Source of the DNA: JBBROS01 sp965199595 | Lineage (GTDB): Bacteria > Pseudomonadota > Alphaproteobacteria > Acetobacterales > Acetobacteraceae | Length of the DNA stretch: 64,000 nt | Direction of reading: 5' to 3' | Assembly (NCBI GenBank): GCA_965199595.1 | Contig: OZ241182.1 | Span: 2,356,001 to 2,420,000 of the forward strand | In this document: positions 1 through 8,750 of the stretch, piece by piece | Position numbering within the stretch: position 1 is the first letter of the stretch | How the letters are laid out: each line of letters opens with the position of its first letter | Program-made: the position numbers and the translations under genes | The notes under the pieces: generated by a model | The model's input: the letters and a program-made list of their open reading frames with translations, nothing else | The model's database searches: none | What the model was told of the DNA's origin: nothing

Positions 1-276
1 CGGGTCGAGGACCTGGTCGGACCCGGCGAGACCCCCGGGCTGCGCCGCGTGTTCGACAGCCTGCTCGACGAGGTGGACCGCCTGAACGACCAGGCCGCCG
101 CCCTGCCGCGCCTGGTCAAGGACCGTCGCCTCCGCCTGGAATGCGCCGTCATCCTCGGCCTCTCCCGCCGCCTGGCCCGCCGCCTGCGGGCCGGCGATCC
201 CGTCGCCACCCGCGTCAAGCTTCTGAAACAGGATGTCGCCGGCAGCATGGTCTCCGCCCTCCGATACGCCGCATGA
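1..276 (+). CDS. hpnC: squalene synthase HpnC, 3' end only
   Basis: Only the last 91 codons lie in the window; the gene is cut by the left edge. The fragment (ending MVSALRYAA) is helical and basic, like the C-terminus of trans-isoprenyl diphosphate synthases of the squalene/phytoene synthase family. Identification as HpnC rests mainly on context: it is followed with a 4-bp ATGA overlap by hpnD, then hpnE and shc, the standard hopanoid operon order. In that pathway HpnC is known to convert presqualene diphosphate to hydroxysqualene. The catalytic Asp-rich motifs are outside the window, so they cannot be checked. Confidence 0.8.
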   Translation, partial: RVEDLVGPGETPGLRRVFDSLLDEVDRLNDQAAALPRLVKDRRLRLECAVILGLSRRLARRLRAGDPVATRVKLLKQDVAGSMVSALRYAA

Positions 277-1118
277 GCGCCCTCGACGCCGACCCGGCCG
301 ATCTCACCGCCGTCGAGACCATCGTCAAGCGGTCCGGCACCTCGTTCCATCGGGGCATGAAGGTGCTGCCGCGGGACCGACGGGCCGCGATGTATGCGAT
401 CTACGCCTTCTGCCGCATCGTGGATGACGTGGCCGACGAGCCCGCGCCGCTGCCGCAGAAGCTGGCCGGGCTGGACATCTGGCGCAGCAAGATCGCCGCC
501 GTCTATGCCGGACGTTCCGATGATCCCGTCACCCGCATGCTGCTGGCCGCAAAGCTGCACTACGATCTGCGGCAGGAGGATTTCCTGGCCGTCATCGACG
601 GCATGGCGATGGACACCGCCACCGCCATCGTCGCGCCGGACCTCGCCACGCTGGACCTGTATTGCGACCGCGTGGCCGCCGCCGTCGGCCGCCTGTCCGT
701 GCGCGCCTTCGGTGATGGCTCGCCCGCGGCCGACGAGGTGGCCTGGCACCTGGGCCGGGCCCTGCAGCTCACCAACATCCTGCGTGACGTGGCCGAGGAC
801 GCGGAACGCGGCCGACTGTATCTTCCAGCCGAATGGCTCGATGAGGCCGGCGTGCCGCACGACCCGCAAGGCGCGCTGCACCACCAGGCCCTGCCCGCCC
901 TGTGCGCCCGCATGGCGGCGCAGGCGCAGCGGCACTTCGCCAGCGCCCGCGCCGCCATGGCCCGCTGCAAGCCCCGCGCCATGAAGCCGGCCCGGCTCAT
1001 GGCCGCCACCTACGGCGCCCTGCTGGACCTGCTGCACCAGCGCGGCTGGGCGCACCCCGAGATTCCGGTGCGGCTCTCGCGCTGGCGGAAACTATGGATC
1101 GCCCTGCGGCACCTGTGA
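273..1118 (+). CDS. hpnD: presqualene diphosphate synthase HpnD
   Basis: A 281-residue protein of the squalene/phytoene synthase family. HpnD condenses two farnesyl diphosphates to presqualene diphosphate, the first committed step to squalene in the bacterial HpnCDE route. Both Asp-rich, Mg-diphosphate-binding motifs are intact: DDVADE at residues 51-56 and DVAED at 172-176, the latter within LTNILRDVAEDAERGR. The start ATG at 273 overlaps the hpnC stop (ATGA). The reading frame is open further upstream, but that extension is low-complexity and lies inside hpnC, so it is discarded. The length matches the family (about 280). HpnC and HpnD are paralogues; order and the downstream hpnE support HpnD here. 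Confidence 0.9.
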   Translation: MSALDADPADLTAVETIVKRSGTSFHRGMKVLPRDRRAAMYAIYAFCRIVDDVADEPAPLPQKLAGLDIWRSKIAAVYAGRSDDPVTRMLLAAKLHYDLRQEDFLAVIDGMAMDTATAIVAPDLATLDLYCDRVAAAVGRLSVRAFGDGSPAADEVAWHLGRALQLTNILRDVAEDAERGRLYLPAEWLDEAGVPHDPQGALHHQALPALCARMAAQAQRHFASARAAMARCKPRAMKPARLMAATYGALLDLLHQRGWAHPEIPVRLSRWRKLWIALRHL

Positions 1119-2359
1119 TGAGCAGCGCACCGAGGGTTCATGTCGTCGGCGCCGGGCTGGCGGGTCTGGCGGCCGCTCTCAGCCTGGTGGAGGCCGGGGC
1201 CGCCGTCACCATCCACGATTCGGCGCCGCATGCCGGGGGCCGCTGCCGCTCCTACCACGACCCGGTGCTGGGCTGCCGCATCGATAACGGCAACCATCTG
1301 CTGCTCTCTGGCAACCGCGCCACCTTCGCCTTCCTGGACCAGGTCGGCGCCCGCGACACCCTGACCGGCCCGGCCGACCCGCTGTTCCCCTTCATGGACC
1401 TCGCCACCGGCGAGCGCTGGACGCTGCGGCCCAACCGCGGCCCCATCCCCTGGTGGCTGCTGCTGCCCAGCCGCCGCGTGCCCGGCATGAAGCTGCGCGA
1501 CGCGCTCCCCACCTTGCGCCTGCACAAGTCCGGCGCCGCCACCACGGTGGCCGACGCGCTGCCGAAGGGCGCGCTGTATCACCGGCTATTCGAGCCGCTG
1601 GCGATCGCCGCCCTCAACACCATGCCGGAGGAAGGCTGCGCCCGCCTGCTCGGCGCCATCGTGCAGGAGACGCTGGCCGCGGGCGGTGCTGCCTGCATTC
1701 CCGCCTTCCCGCGCCACGGCCTGTCCGAGTCCTTCATCGACCCGGCTCTCGCCTGGTTGCAGGCGCGCGGCGCCACCCTGCATCTGGGCAGCCGCATCAC
1801 CGGGCTGGGGGTGGCGAACGGGCGCGTCGTCACCTTGGGCGAGACCACGGTCGGACCCACCGACCACGTGGTGCTGGCGGTTCCGGCGCCGGCCGCGGCG
1901 GCCTTGCTGCCGGGCCTCGTGGTGCCGGACCGCTTCGAGGCGATCCTCAACGTGCATTACCGGACCAAGGCTGAGCCGGGTCCGGCCGGGTTCATGGGCC
2001 TGGTGGGCGGGCTGGCGGAATGGGTGTTCGTGAAACCCGGTATCGTCAGCGTCACCATCTCCGCCGGCAACCGCTTCCTGGACCTCGAAACTGAGGCTTT
2101 GGCGCAACAGGTCTGGACCGATGTGCAACACGCATTGCAGCTTCCTGCAACCATGCCCCCGCATCGCGTCGTAAAAGAGAAACGGGCCACGTTCGCAGCG
2201 ACCCCGGAGCAGGAGGCCAGGCGCCCCCCCACCCGGACGTCGTTCGCGAACTTGGCCCTGGCAGGGGACTGGACGGCGACCGGGTTGCCCGCAACCATCG
2301 AAGGTGCCATCAGGTCCGGCCGCGCCGCCGCCGCTGTTACATTGCAAGGGTTCAGTTGA
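1118..2359 (+). CDS. hpnE: hydroxysqualene dehydroxylase HpnE (FAD amine-oxidase fold)
   Basis: A 413-residue flavoprotein that begins with a Rossmann FAD-binding motif (VVGAGLAGLAAAL at about residues 9-21, then the acidic strand end TIHD). It also has the GGRCRS stretch typical of phytoene desaturase/amine oxidase-like proteins. HpnE reduces hydroxysqualene to squalene in the HpnCDE pathway. The start at 1118 overlaps the hpnD stop (ATGA). An in-frame ATG at 1094 would add eight residues and cannot be excluded. The C-terminal AGDWTATGLPATIEGA is the usual second FAD-contacting motif of the superfamily. The gene is co-transcribed with hpnC/D and shc. Confidence 0.88.
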   Translation: MSSAPRVHVVGAGLAGLAAALSLVEAGAAVTIHDSAPHAGGRCRSYHDPVLGCRIDNGNHLLLSGNRATFAFLDQVGARDTLTGPADPLFPFMDLATGERWTLRPNRGPIPWWLLLPSRRVPGMKLRDALPTLRLHKSGAATTVADALPKGALYHRLFEPLAIAALNTMPEEGCARLLGAIVQETLAAGGAACIPAFPRHGLSESFIDPALAWLQARGATLHLGSRITGLGVANGRVVTLGETTVGPTDHVVLAVPAPAAAALLPGLVVPDRFEAILNVHYRTKAEPGPAGFMGLVGGLAEWVFVKPGIVSVTISAGNRFLDLETEALAQQVWTDVQHALQLPATMPPHRVVKEKRATFAATPEQEARRPPTRTSFANLALAGDWTATGLPATIEGAIRSGRAAAAVTLQGFS

Positions 2360-2366
2360 CACCGCG

Positions 2367-4361
2367 ATGCCCCCGGATCTGATGCACAACGATCTCGCCC
2401 CGCTGCCGGGCGCCCCCCCGCTGCCGGGCACCTCGCTGTCGGATCATCGCCTCACCCGCGATGACCCGGCGCTGGCGAACGCCATCACCCGCGCGTCCAA
2501 CGCCCTGCTGCAGCGCCAGAAGGATGACGGGCACTGGGTGTTCGAGCTGGAGGCGGATGCGACGATCCCGGCCGAATACGTGCTGCTCGAACACTACCTA
2601 GACCGGATCGACCCCGAGCTGCAGGCCAAGATCGGCGTCTATCTGCGCCGCATCCAGGGCAGGCACGGTGGCTGGCCGCTGTTCCACGACGGCGCCTTCA
2701 ACATCTCCGCCAGCGTGAAGGCCTACTTCGCGCTCAAGGCCATCGGCGACGACCCGGCCGCCCCGCACATGCTCCGCGCCCGCGACGCGATCGTCGCAGC
2801 CGGCGGGGCGGAGCGCACCAACGTGTTCACCCGCATCCAGCTCGCCCTGTTCGGCGTGGTGCCCTGGCGCGCCACCCCGGCCATGCCGGTCGAGATCATG
2901 CACCTGCCAAAGTGGTTCTTCTTCCATCTCAGCAAGGTGTCCTACTGGTCCCGTACCGTGCTGGTGCCGCTGCTGGTGCTGATGGCGCTGCGCCCGCAGG
3001 CCCGCAACCCGCGCGGCATCGGGATCGCGGAGCTGTTCTGCACCCCCGCCGACCAGGTGCGCGACTGGATCCGCGGCCCCTACCGCTCCGCCTGGGGCCC
3101 GGTGTTCAAGGCGGTCGACAGCGTGGTGCGCGTGGCACTGCCGCTGCTGCCGAACCGCAGCCGCAACCGCGCGGTGGACCAGGCCGTGGCCTTCGTCACG
3201 GAACGGCTGAACGGCGAGGACGGGCTGGGCGCCATCTACCCCGCAATGGCGAACAGCGTCATGATGTTCGACGCGCTGGGCTACGCGCCGGAGCATCCGG
3301 ACGCCGCCATCGCCTGGCGCTCCGTGCGCAAGCTGATCGTCGAGACCGCGACCGAGGCCTATTGCCAGCCCTGCTTCTCCCCGGTGTGGGACACGAGCCT
3401 GGCCGGGCACGCCGTGGCCGAAGCCGGCGGTGCCGCAAGCCAGGAGCTGGACGCCGCCTGTGACTGGCTGGCCCGCAACCAGGTGACCGACGTGCGCGGC
3501 GACTGGGCGGTGCTGCGGCCGGACGTGCGGCCCGGCGGCTGGGCGTTCCAATACGCCAACCCGCATTACCCCGACGTGGACGACACCGCCGTGGTCGGCA
3601 TGCTGCTGCACCGCAACGGCGACCCGGCGCATACCGAGAGCATCAACCGCGCCCGCGACTGGGTGCTGGGCATGCAGAGCAGCAACGGCGGCTGGGGCGC
3701 CTTCGAGGCCGATAACGACCACGAGTTCCTTAACCACATCCCCTTCGCCGACCACGGCGCCCTGCTGGACCCGCCCACCGCCGACGTCACCGCCCGCTGC
3801 GTGTCGTTCCTGGCCCAGCTTGGCCACGCGGCCACGGAGCCGGTCATGGCCCGCGCCATCGACTATCTGCGGCGGGAACAGGAGCCGGATGGCAGCTGGT
3901 TCGGCCGCTGGGGCACCAACTACATCTATGGCACCTGGTCGGTGCTGTGCTCGCTCAATGCCGCCGGCATGGCGCATGACGATCCCATGATCCATCGCGC
4001 CGCCGCCTGGCTGCTCTCGAAGCAGCGAGCCGATGGCGGCTGGGGCGAGGATGAGGAAAGCTACGCCGACACCGCCCCTGGCGAGTATCACAGCAGCACC
4101 CCCTCACAGACCGCCTGGGCCCTGCTCGGCCTGATGGCCGCCGGCGAAGCCGGCCCGGCCGTCGCCCGCGGCGCCGCCTATCTGGCGCGCACGCAGAAGC
4201 CGGATGGCGAGTGGGACGAACAGGCCTTCACCGCCGTCGGCTTCCCGCGCGTGTTCTACCTCCGGTATCACGGCTACCGGCTGTTCTTCCCGCTGATGGC
4301 GCTGGCCCGGTTCCGCAACCTGCAGCGCGGCAACCTCACGCGCGTCGCCTTCGGCTTCTAG
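2367..4361 (+). CDS. shc: squalene-hopene cyclase
   Basis: A 664-residue class II triterpene cyclase that converts squalene to hopene/hopanol; the family is monotopic on the membrane. The catalytic DXDD acid is present as DVDD at residues 403-406 (in HYPDVDDTAV). Multiple QW repeats are visible, for example QKDDGHW, QGRHGGW, QSSNGGWGAFEADN, EPDGSWFGRWG, RADGGWGEDEESY and KPDGEWDEQ. Length is normal for bacterial SHC (630-680). ATG 2367 sits 7 bp after the hpnE stop; a second Met (2382) is a possible alternative. It is the last gene of the hopanoid operon here, closed by a hairpin before convergent hemY. Confidence 0.95.
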   Translation: MPPDLMHNDLAPLPGAPPLPGTSLSDHRLTRDDPALANAITRASNALLQRQKDDGHWVFELEADATIPAEYVLLEHYLDRIDPELQAKIGVYLRRIQGRHGGWPLFHDGAFNISASVKAYFALKAIGDDPAAPHMLRARDAIVAAGGAERTNVFTRIQLALFGVVPWRATPAMPVEIMHLPKWFFFHLSKVSYWSRTVLVPLLVLMALRPQARNPRGIGIAELFCTPADQVRDWIRGPYRSAWGPVFKAVDSVVRVALPLLPNRSRNRAVDQAVAFVTERLNGEDGLGAIYPAMANSVMMFDALGYAPEHPDAAIAWRSVRKLIVETATEAYCQPCFSPVWDTSLAGHAVAEAGGAASQELDAACDWLARNQVTDVRGDWAVLRPDVRPGGWAFQYANPHYPDVDDTAVVGMLLHRNGDPAHTESINRARDWVLGMQSSNGGWGAFEADNDHEFLNHIPFADHGALLDPPTADVTARCVSFLAQLGHAATEPVMARAIDYLRREQEPDGSWFGRWGTNYIYGTWSVLCSLNAAGMAHDDPMIHRAAAWLLSKQRADGGWGEDEESYADTAPGEYHSSTPSQTAWALLGLMAAGEAGPAVARGAAYLARTQKPDGEWDEQAFTAVGFPRVFYLRYHGYRLFFPLMALARFRNLQRGNLTRVAFGF

Positions 4362-4380
4362 ACCCTAGAAAACCGACCAG

Positions 4381-4416
4381 GCCCCCGCCTCCTGCTGCAC
4401 GCAGGAAGGCGGGGGC
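4381..4416. terminator. convergent hairpin between shc and hemY
   Basis: GC-rich inverted repeat: gcccccgcct-cctgc pairs with gcagga-aggcgggggc, with one bulged base and a short loop. It lies in the 63-bp gap between two convergent genes and can serve both directions. There is no long T-tract. Confidence 0.6.
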
Positions 4417-4424
4417 AGGAACTG

Positions 4425-5735
4425 CTAACCGAACCCCTCGATCGCGGCCGGCGGCACCCGCCGCGGCACCGGCAGCGCGCTCTCGGCATCCGTCCACTGC
4501 ACCCGACCCGGCGTGCCGCAGGCGTCACAGACAGGCTGCCACCCCTCATGCAGCCCACCGCAGGCACTGCAGCGCCAGACTGGTCCGGCCTTGGCGCTGG
4601 CGATCTGGCGCAGCGCCTCCTGCGCGCCCTCCGTATCGCCATCGGCCTCCGCGAGATCGGCCAGCAGCACCCAGAGCCGCCGATCCGCCAGCCCGGCCGC
4701 GCGCGCCGCCTCGGCATGGGCGCGCGCCTCCCGCGTGAGCCCGGCCTCCTGAGCCACCCGCGCCTGCATCAGCTTCGTGTCGGGATGCTGCGGGTTCGAC
4801 GCCGCCAGCTCCTGCGCCGCGCGGATGCGGGCCACCGGGCTGCCGATGCCCACCATATAGGCCGTGGCCAGCGCCGGTTGCGGCAGCAATCCCCAGCTGC
4901 GGCGCAGCACATCGAGGGCGGCACGCTCGCGCCCGGCCCGGCGCAGCCGCGAGGCATAGGCCAACGCGGCGGGGGCCAGGGCGGGTTCCGCATCCCATGC
5001 CTGCTTGGCCAGGCGCAGGGCCGCCGCCGGGTCCGCCTCGGCATCCGCCGCGGCAATCGCAAAGGCGGCGCGGCTCGCCGGGTCCGCCTGCTGGTTGCGG
5101 GAGGGGGTGGAGAGGCGCAGCGCCTCCGTCCACTTGCCGGTTTCCACGGCCATGCGCTGCCGCTCCTCGACCAGCCACTTGGCGCCGGGGTGTGCTGCTT
5201 CCGCCTGGCTGGCATAGGCCGCGGCCGTCTCCCAATCCTGGTTGGCGATCGCCTGGCGCAACAGGCCGCGCAGGCCAAGCAGCTTGCCGTCCTTCTGTTC
5301 GGCCAGCAGCTGGAAGATCTGCTGTGCCTCGGTGTCCCGGCCCGCCTGCCGTCCGGCCTGCGCCGCCAGCAGCAGGGTCAGCGGGGTGTCGCCCAGCAGG
5401 CGGCGGCTGCGGTCCGCCTCGCGCCGGGCGGCGCCGGCATCATTGGCGGCAAGCGCCACCAGCGTACGGTTCACCGCCGCATCGCCACGCCCGCGGTTGC
5501 GCTCCCGCTGGCGCCGGCGCAGCGTGCGCGGCAGCCGGTAAAGGCCAAGCAGCAGCCGCACCACGAGATACAGGACGACGAACAGCGCCGCGACCAGCGT
5601 CAGCGCCACCGGGGTGCTGGCCTCCAGGCTGGTCCCGGCGATGGTCATCGCGATGCTGCCCGGCAGGGCGGCGACCCACCACGCCACCGTCACGCAGAGC
5701 GCAGCCGCGACGGTGAACAGGAACACGGCGCGCAT
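4425..5735 (-). CDS. hemY: HemY-like TPR membrane protein with C-terminal zinc ribbon
   Basis: A 436-residue protein. An N-terminal signal-anchor helix (about residues 3-20) is followed by a second hydrophobic segment (about 40-65), the HemY_N domain, then a long alpha-helical TPR-type repeat region. The C-terminus carries Cys389-x2-Cys392 and Cys403-x2-Cys406 (CSAC...CDAC), a rubredoxin-like zinc ribbon resembling the tail of LapB/YciM. The gene follows hemD and a mitofilin-like gene with ATGA overlaps, the usual alphaproteobacterial context. HemY of this type is not the protoporphyrinogen oxidase of Gram-positives; its role in porphyrin metabolism is poorly defined. ATG 5735 was chosen because it overlaps the upstream stop and starts at the membrane helix. 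Confidence 0.85.
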   Translation of the reverse strand: MRAVFLFTVAAALCVTVAWWVAALPGSIAMTIAGTSLEASTPVALTLVAALFVVLYLVVRLLLGLYRLPRTLRRRQRERNRGRGDAAVNRTLVALAANDAGAARREADRSRRLLGDTPLTLLLAAQAGRQAGRDTEAQQIFQLLAEQKDGKLLGLRGLLRQAIANQDWETAAAYASQAEAAHPGAKWLVEERQRMAVETGKWTEALRLSTPSRNQQADPASRAAFAIAAADAEADPAAALRLAKQAWDAEPALAPAALAYASRLRRAGRERAALDVLRRSWGLLPQPALATAYMVGIGSPVARIRAAQELAASNPQHPDTKLMQARVAQEAGLTREARAHAEAARAAGLADRRLWVLLADLAEADGDTEGAQEALRQIASAKAGPVWRCSACGGLHEGWQPVCDACGTPGRVQWTDAESALPVPRRVPPAAIEGFG

Positions 5736-6871
5736 CAGCGTGCCGCCATCTCGGCGAGCGCCGCCCGGGCATCGAGCAGGGATTGCGCGCGCCCGACCCA
5801 CCCGGCCATCGCCGCCTTCGCCGGGCCGGCCAGGCCATCGAGCGCCTTCACGGCCCCGGCGAGGTCACCGGCATCCAGCGACTGCCGGGCGCCGGCCAGC
5901 ACGCCGGCGATGGGGTCGCCGACCAGCACGTGATCGCCCTGGCGCACCGTCACGGATTGCTGCGCCCGGGTCCACATGCGGTCCAGGAAGGGCTGGTTGT
6001 CGCTGATCGCCGGCTGGCTGGCACGGTGGGCCGCCTCCGCCGCCTGGTTGAACGACAGGCGCAGCGCCGCATCCGTCGGCGGCGCCTCATGCGCGAACTT
6101 CGCCACCGCCGGCGGAGCACCGGGGATGTCGCCCAGCCGCTGCCCGGACTCCAGCAGCCCCGAGGCGGCTATCAGCCGCTGCGCGCGCTGCGCCCGGTCG
6201 GTGATGCCGCTCAGCCCGGCCGCCGTCTGCTTGCCCTGCGCCTCCGCCGCGGCCAGGCGCGGCTCCAGGGCCGCAACACGCGACTCCAGCGTCTCGAGCC
6301 TGGACAGGCTGGCGCCCATGTCGGACTGCCGCTTGTCGAGTGCGGAGAGCCGCGCCTCGACCGGGCCCAGGTCCACCGGGCGGCGGGCCTCCAGGGTGCC
6401 GAGCCGAAGCTCCAGCGGCGCCAGGTTGACCTGCGGCGGCGGCAGCGGACGTGCCTCGAGCGCCGCGAGGCGGGCGTCGATCGGTTTCAGGTCCGGCGCG
6501 GCGGCAGCCGGCCTGGTCTCCAGCGCCTTCAGCCGTGCGTCGACCGGCCCGAGATCGGCGGGCTGCGCCGCCGGCCGCGCCTCAAGCTGCGTCAGGCGAG
6601 CAGCCAGCGCGGCCATCTCCTGCCGCCGCTGATCCACGTCCTGGCGCAGCACATCCACGCGCCCGGCCTGCTGCACCGCGCCCTGCGGCATCGTGGGATG
6701 CCGCCAGACATAGATCAGCGCCGAGACGAGAATAAGGAACCCCACCAGATAGAGGATCGGCAGGGCATCGCGCTTTGCCGGCTCGACGGAAGGCTCGATG
6801 CGTGCACGCTCCGGATGTGCGGCGGGTGCGGCGGATGGCGCGGCGGGATCGATGGGAAGATCGTCTGTCAT
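5735..6871 (-). CDS. mitofilin-like inner-membrane protein
   Basis: A 378-residue protein with a proline/alanine-rich cytoplasmic N-terminus, one transmembrane helix (ILYLVGFLILVSALIYVW, about residues 39-56) and a long periplasmic coiled coil. The coiled coil contains about five imperfect units of the pattern xPVDARLxALExRP (residues about 85-185), then a helical C-terminal domain. This is the architecture of the alphaproteobacterial mitofilin/COG4223 family, relatives of mitochondrial MICOS Mic60. The gene lies between hemD and hemY with 4-bp overlaps on both sides. Function in membrane organisation is inferred from the family only. Confidence 0.8.
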   Translation of the reverse strand: MTDDLPIDPAAPSAAPAAHPERARIEPSVEPAKRDALPILYLVGFLILVSALIYVWRHPTMPQGAVQQAGRVDVLRQDVDQRRQEMAALAARLTQLEARPAAQPADLGPVDARLKALETRPAAAAPDLKPIDARLAALEARPLPPPQVNLAPLELRLGTLEARRPVDLGPVEARLSALDKRQSDMGASLSRLETLESRVAALEPRLAAAEAQGKQTAAGLSGITDRAQRAQRLIAASGLLESGQRLGDIPGAPPAVAKFAHEAPPTDAALRLSFNQAAEAAHRASQPAISDNQPFLDRMWTRAQQSVTVRQGDHVLVGDPIAGVLAGARQSLDAGDLAGAVKALDGLAGPAKAAMAGWVGRAQSLLDARAALAEMAAR

Positions 6872-7596
6872 AGCAAGGCCAATACCTGATCGAGGGTGGG
6901 CGCCACTGACACACGGACCCGGCGCCAGGGCAAGGGGGCGAGCGCATCCGCAACCGGCGTGGCGATCACGATGGCCTCGACCCCGGCCAGCGCGGGACGC
7001 AGGTCCAGCGGCAACAAGCGCATGAAGATGCGAGCGGTCTCGGCAGAGAGGAACAGCGTGGCGTGCAGTTGTCCACCCTTGATCGTGGCCACGGCTGCCT
7101 CCGGCAGCAGCGACACCGGCCGAACCGCATAGGCGGTCCGGCGATGCACCCGGAACCCGGCCGCCCGCAACCCGGCCGCCAGCGTGGTACCCTGCCCCGC
7201 GCCCGTCGCCAGCAGCACGGACGCGCCGGGCCGCAACATCCGCCGCGCCAGAGCGAGCAGTGCCATCGCATCGCCCCCGGCGCTGTGAACCTGGTGCATC
7301 CCGGCGGCGCGGGCCTGCTGCGCCGTGCCGTCACCTACCGTCAGCAGTTGCACGGCAGGCATTTTGGTCAGGGAGGGCAAGGCATTGCCGCTGGTCACCA
7401 GCACCGCCGCGAGGCCGCCCGGCCAGCGGACCGCGCGGGGCCGCACGCTGAACAGCGGCGCGAGGACCGGCGTGAAGCCCAGCTGCCGCACCCGCTCCGC
7501 AGTGCGGGTTCCCGCCTCGCCGGACCGGGTGATCAAGACCTCGTGACGGCCGGTGAGCAGGTGGCCGCTCGATGGGCCGGGCTGGCTATCGGGCAT
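6868..7596 (-). CDS. hemD: uroporphyrinogen-III synthase
   Basis: A 242-residue two-lobed HemD-type protein. HemD cyclises and inverts ring D of hydroxymethylbilane to give uroporphyrinogen III for haem, cobalamin and sirohaem. Family-like elements are an N-terminal VLITRSGEAGTRTAERV strand-helix and a second lobe with SVLLATGAGQGTTLAAGL and TLFLSAETARIFMRLL. Sequence conservation in this family is low, so the gene order hemD-mitofilin-hemY is important support. The start at 7596 is the first ATG; a shorter N-terminus is possible. It is divergent from tsaD, and hemC is not adjacent in this window. Confidence 0.85.
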   Translation of the reverse strand: MPDSQPGPSSGHLLTGRHEVLITRSGEAGTRTAERVRQLGFTPVLAPLFSVRPRAVRWPGGLAAVLVTSGNALPSLTKMPAVQLLTVGDGTAQQARAAGMHQVHSAGGDAMALLALARRMLRPGASVLLATGAGQGTTLAAGLRAAGFRVHRRTAYAVRPVSLLPEAAVATIKGGQLHATLFLSAETARIFMRLLPLDLRPALAGVEAIVIATPVADALAPLPWRRVRVSVAPTLDQVLALL

Positions 7597-7626
7597 GGCG
7601 GTGTCCTATGAGATCGCTCCCGACTT

Positions 7627-7672
7627 GGAAAGGCCGGAGCTAGGGAAAGGCCGAAGCTTGGAGAAGGCTGGA
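7627..7672 (+). repeat. three imperfect tandem repeats upstream of tsaD
   Basis: Two near-identical 15-mers, GGAAAGGCCGGAGCT (7627-7641) and GGAAAGGCCGAAGCT (7644-7658), are followed by a degenerate third unit GGAGAAGGCTGGA (7660-7672). The period is about 17 bp. The last unit supplies the probable tsaD ribosome-binding site (AAGG, 8 bp before ATG 7676). The array sits in the 79-bp hemD-tsaD divergent gap. Confidence 0.6.
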
Positions 7673-7675
7673 ACA

Positions 7676-8714
7676 ATGCGGATGGGCGCGGTGCTGGGCA
7701 TCGAAAGCTCCTGCGACGAGACCGCGGCGGCGGTGCTGGACGGCGATGGCAAGGTGCTGGCCGAAGCGGTGCTGAGCCAGCTGGAGCAGCACGCCCCGTT
7801 CGGCGGCGTGGTGCCCGAGATCGCGGCGCGGGCGCACCTGGTGCACCTGCCCGCCATGGTGGCAGACGTGCTGGCCCGGGCCGGGGTGGCCGCCGCGGAC
7901 CTGGCCGGCGTGGGTGCCAGCAGCGGGCCCGGGCTGATCGGCGGGCTGATCGTGGGAGCCGGCTTCGCCAAGGGCATGGCGCTGGCCCGCGGCCTGCCCT
8001 TCGTCGCGGTCAATCATCTGGAGGCGCATGCCCTCACGGCGCGGCTGCCGGGCCTGGTGCCGGGGGGGGCGCCGTTCCCGTATCTGCTGCTGCTGCTCTC
8101 CGGCGGGCATTGCCAGTGCATCGCCGTCGAGGGCATCGGCCGTTACCGCAAGCTGGGCGGCACCATCGACGACGCGGTGGGCGAAGCCTTCGACAAGGTC
8201 GGCAAGCTGCTCGGCCTCCCCTGGCCCGGCGGTCCCGCGCTGGAGCGCCTGGCCGCCACCGGCACCCCCGACGCCCAGCGGTTCCCCCGCCCGCTGCTGG
8301 GCCGGGCCGGCTGCGACTTCAGCTTCTCGGGCCTGAAAACCGCGGTGGCGCAGCGCCTCGCCACCTTCCCGCCCGGCGCATTGCCGGCGCAGGCGGCGGC
8401 GGATATCGCGGCAGGCTTCCAGGCCGCGGTGGCCGAGGTGATGGCGGATCGGGCCCGGCACGCCCTGGGCATGATGCCGGAGGCCGGGCTGCTGGTGGTG
8501 GCGGGCGGCGTGGCGGCGAACGGGGCGGTGCGCCAGGCCCTGGCCGGGGCGGCTGCATCTGCCGGGCTGCCGATGGTGGCGCCGCCCATCCGGCTGTGCA
8601 CGGACAATGCCGTGATGGTGGCCTGGGCCACGCTCGAACGCCTGCGCCTGGGCCTGACGGACCCGCTGGACACCGCCCCCCGGAACTCCCCGCTGGCCGC
8701 TGGCGGGAGCCTGA
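7676..8714 (+). CDS. tsaD: tRNA N6-adenosine threonylcarbamoyltransferase TsaD, apparent 3' frameshift
   Basis: TsaD transfers the threonylcarbamoyl group to A37 of ANN-decoding tRNAs. The N-terminus (VLGIESSCDETAAAVLDG) and the metal-binding His114/His118 (NHLEAHA) are intact. Residues up to LDTAPR follow the family, but the frame then runs on without a stop to 9052, deep inside rlmJ. The family ending PRWPLAGA followed by TGA (8712-8714) is found in the +1 frame. This implies one extra base around 8677-8686 (C6 run then ggaa). The true product is about 345 residues. ATG 7676 has an upstream AAGG; a longer in-frame extension towards 7553 overlaps hemD and is not family-like. A sequencing error or a real frameshift could both explain it. 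Confidence 0.85.
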
Positions 8715-8750
8715 ACTCAGCGGCGGGATCGCCCAGGACGGTCGTCACGC

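Noticed and set aside
2598..4091. 497-codon open frame antisense to shc
   Set aside because: His/Gly/Ala-rich composition typical of antisense frames in GC-rich genes; the plus strand encodes an intact cyclase.
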